Of a DNA stretch of 38,573 nucleotides, positions 36,721 through 38,573 are shown one piece after another. Positions within the stretch are counted from its first letter, which is position 1. Every line of letters begins with the position of its first letter. A model generated the notes under the pieces. It did no database searches. It had not been told where the DNA came from and saw only the letters and a program-made list of their open reading frames with translations. A program made the position numbers and the translations under genes. The DNA comes from an uncultured Allofournierella sp. GTDB taxonomy: Bacteria > Bacillota > Clostridia > Oscillospirales > Ruminococcaceae. The DNA is taken from assembly GCA_944382705.1 (NCBI GenBank), contig CALWNE010000041.1:1-38573 (forward strand). The letters run 5' to 3'.

Positions 36721-36811
36721 GCCTATTTTTTGTTTTTGACAGCAAGCGGACTGCCGCTTGGTAAAAACGCCACAAAACGCATTTTGTTTCTTCCCGGAAA
36801 TGGTTTTATCC

Positions 36812-36840
36812 TTGAAACTACTTGTTAAAATTGGTAAACT
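36812..36840 (+). promoter_or_regulatory. Promoter of glgP
   Basis: The -35 TTGAAA (36812-36817), 17-base spacer and -10 TAAACT (36835-36840). The region 36721-36811 between the divergent promoters holds only a short CAAGCGG/CCGCTTG hairpin (36744-36761). Confidence 0.6.
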
Positions 36841-36918
36841 TAAACTTGTATAGCCCGGCTTTTAGGCTGGCTATGCTATCCCTTGGCATTAAAACGAGCT
36901 TGACAGGAGTGGAATCAG

Positions 36919-38573
36919 TTGAACAAGTATACCAAACAACAATTTGAGCAGATGCTTAAAGACCGACTGAACAGCGATTACGGCACCACCTTGGACGTTG
37001 CCAGCAATCAGCAAATTTACCGTGTACTGGCCTCCATCGCTCGGCGCCTGATGAGCGATGCCCACAAACATTTTCAGAGCCGTGCCTACGGCAGCAACTC
37101 CAAGCAGGTTTACTACCTGTGCATGGAGTTTTTAATGGGCCGCAGCCTTAAAACCAGCCTGTTTAACCTGGGCCTGAACGAAATTGCCCAGGAAGTACTG
37201 GCGGATGCAGATATCAAGCTGGAAAGCATTTATGAAGAAGAACCGGATGCAGGTCTGGGCAATGGCGGTCTGGGCCGTCTGGCCGCCTGCTATCTGGATG
37301 GCATGGCCACCACCGGCATTGCCGGCACCGGCTACTCCATTTTGTACGAATACGGCATCTTTAAACAAAAAATTGTGGACGGCTGGCAGCAGGAAAAGGC
37401 CGACAACTGGCTGCCCGGCGGCCAGGTATGGCTCAAGAGCCACCCGGACCAGAGCATTGAAATCAAGTTCGATGGCGAAATTGAGGAAAATTGGGAAAAC
37501 AACTACCACTATGTGCGCCACAAGAACTACAACAGCGTGATTGCCGTGCCCAGCGATATGTATGTGCAGGGATACCACGGCCAGGGCGTGGCCAAGCTGC
37601 GTTTGTGGCAGGCCAAGGCCCCGGACTTTGACATGAGCAGCTTCAACGCTGGCGAATATGGCAGTGCCATCAGCAAAAACGCCTCTGCGGAGCTGATCAG
37701 CAAAATTCTGTACCCCAACGACAACCACATGGAGGGCAAAATTCTGCGCCTGCGCCAGCAGTACTTTCTGTCCGCTGCTTCCATTGGGGACATCTGCCAG
37801 AACCATCTGGCTCAGTACGGCAGCCTGGACACCCTGCCCGAAAAGGCCGCCATCCAGCTGAACGACACCCATCCCACCCTGGCCATCCCCGAACTGATGC
37901 GCATTCTGCTGGATGACTGCGGCTATACCTGGGAAAAGGCCTTTGATATCTGCCGCCGTACCTTTGCCTACACCAACCACACCGTTATGAGCGAGGCACT
38001 GGAAAAGTGGAACATCGACATCTTCCGCACCACTCTGCCCCGCATTTACAGCATTGTGGAGGAGCTGGACCGCCGCTGCCGCAAGGACTTTGAGCAGGCC
38101 TTCCCCGGCGACTATGGCAAAATCAACTACATGGCCATTCTGGGCGACCATCAGGTGCGCATGGCCAACATCTGCTGCTATGTGTGTCACTCCATCAATG
38201 GCGTATCCAAGCTGCACAGCGAAATCATCAAGGACAGCGTGTTCCACGATTATTACCTCTACAAGCCCGCTGCCTTTAAAAATGTAACCAACGGCATTGC
38301 CTACCGTCGCTGGCTGCTGGCCGGCAACCCGGCCCTCACCGCCCTGCTGAAGGAAACCATCGGCGACGGCTTTGAAAAGGACGCTTCCCAGCTGGCTCAG
38401 CTGAACCAGTTCAAGGACGACGCCCAGGTGCTGAAGGCACTGGAGCAGGTAAAGCAGAAGAACAAAGAAAATTTTGCCGCCTACCTGCACAAAACCACCG
38501 GCAAAGTCATCGACCCGAACTCCATCTTTGACTGCCAGGTCAAGCGAATGCACGAGTACAAGCGCCAGCATCT
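36919..38573 (+). CDS. glgP: Glycogen/starch phosphorylase (3' end outside window)
   Basis: GlgP releases glucose-1-phosphate from alpha-1,4-glucans by phosphorolysis with PLP. About 551 residues are visible and the frame is still open at the right edge, so the PLP-binding Lys is outside. Visible family motifs are YYLCMEFLMGRSLKTSLFNL near 55, EEPDAGLGNGGLGRLAACYL near 102, YGIFKQKIVDGWQQE near 140, AIQLNDTHPTLAIPELMR near 312 and NGIAYRRWLLAGNP near 455. VKRMHEYKRQ closes the window. The start is TTG 36919, nine bases from AGGAG. An in-frame TGA at 36901 leaves no earlier start. It has its own promoter, divergent from zapA. Other glycogen genes are not visible. Confidence 0.95.
   Translation, partial: MNKYTKQQFEQMLKDRLNSDYGTTLDVASNQQIYRVLASIARRLMSDAHKHFQSRAYGSNSKQVYYLCMEFLMGRSLKTSLFNLGLNEIAQEVLADADIKLESIYEEEPDAGLGNGGLGRLAACYLDGMATTGIAGTGYSILYEYGIFKQKIVDGWQQEKADNWLPGGQVWLKSHPDQSIEIKFDGEIEENWENNYHYVRHKNYNSVIAVPSDMYVQGYHGQGVAKLRLWQAKAPDFDMSSFNAGEYGSAISKNASAELISKILYPNDNHMEGKILRLRQQYFLSAASIGDICQNHLAQYGSLDTLPEKAAIQLNDTHPTLAIPELMRILLDDCGYTWEKAFDICRRTFAYTNHTVMSEALEKWNIDIFRTTLPRIYSIVEELDRRCRKDFEQAFPGDYGKINYMAILGDHQVRMANICCYVCHSINGVSKLHSEIIKDSVFHDYYLYKPAAFKNVTNGIAYRRWLLAGNPALTALLKETIGDGFEKDASQLAQLNQFKDDAQVLKALEQVKQKNKENFAAYLHKTTGKVIDPNSIFDCQVKRMHEYKRQH

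Overview
The window looks like chromosomal DNA of a Gram-positive anaerobe of the Clostridia, most likely the Oscillospirales/Ruminococcaceae group; this is inference from gene content, not a database match. Supporting signs are strong AGGAGG-type ribosome binding sites, TTGNNN-17-TATAAT promoters, many U-tailed intrinsic terminators, use of TTG and GTG starts, and families typical of that group: rubrerythrin, QueH, the NifU-like/GGGtGRT pair, a BirA-regulated BioY and a maf-mreBCD-mrdA-minD-mgsA shape locus. Almost all of it is ordinary core genome. The only mobile-element trace is one truncated transposase. I see no tRNA, rRNA, CRISPR array, prophage or integrative element.

Layout. 1-2248 (-): CDF metal exporter, then a PLP aminotransferase cut by the left edge. 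2301-2909 (-): a DUF896 gene preceded by a separate structured non-coding RNA with its own promoter and terminator. 3008-5066: queH (+) converging on an HD-GYP protein (-). 5231-8558 (-): four-gene envelope/stress operon xpaC-telA-lemA-TPM. 8689-10680 (-): HAD phosphatase, ArsC/Spx-like protein, HAD phosphatase. 10819-13945 (-): nagA, rubrerythrin, transposase remnant, and bioY under a biotin operator. 14357-16060 (-): NifU-like scaffold and GGGtGRT protein, a highly conserved pair of unknown function. 16379-20000: OFA-type MFS transporter (-), hisS (+), traX-like gene (-). 20180-24172 (+): class I ribonucleotide reductase nrdA and nrdB behind a structured leader. 24320-26104 (-): aspS. 26418-33560 (-): maf, mreB, mreC, mreD, mrdA, minD, mgsA, the cell-shape cluster. 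33608-36613 (-): zapA, U32 peptidase, dut, running into maf. 36919 to the end (+): glycogen phosphorylase, cut by the right edge.

How the genes work together. The right half gathers cell shape and division genes (zapA, mreBCD, PBP2, minD) with nucleotide-pool hygiene (dut, maf). minC, minE and rodA, often found near this cluster in relatives, are absent between mrdA and mgsA. The minD frame stops exactly where the C-terminal membrane helix should begin, and a matching helix lies in the +1 frame. The nrd operon supplies dNTPs aerobically. Carbon handling is represented by nagA, mgsA and glgP.

Items most worth a second look are the free-standing structured RNA at 2622-2875, the minD frame break at 26934-26936, the nrd leader with mutually exclusive pairings, the NifU-like/GGGtGRT pair with an inverted repeat over its start site, and the palindrome-containing mreB-mreC intergenic structure.
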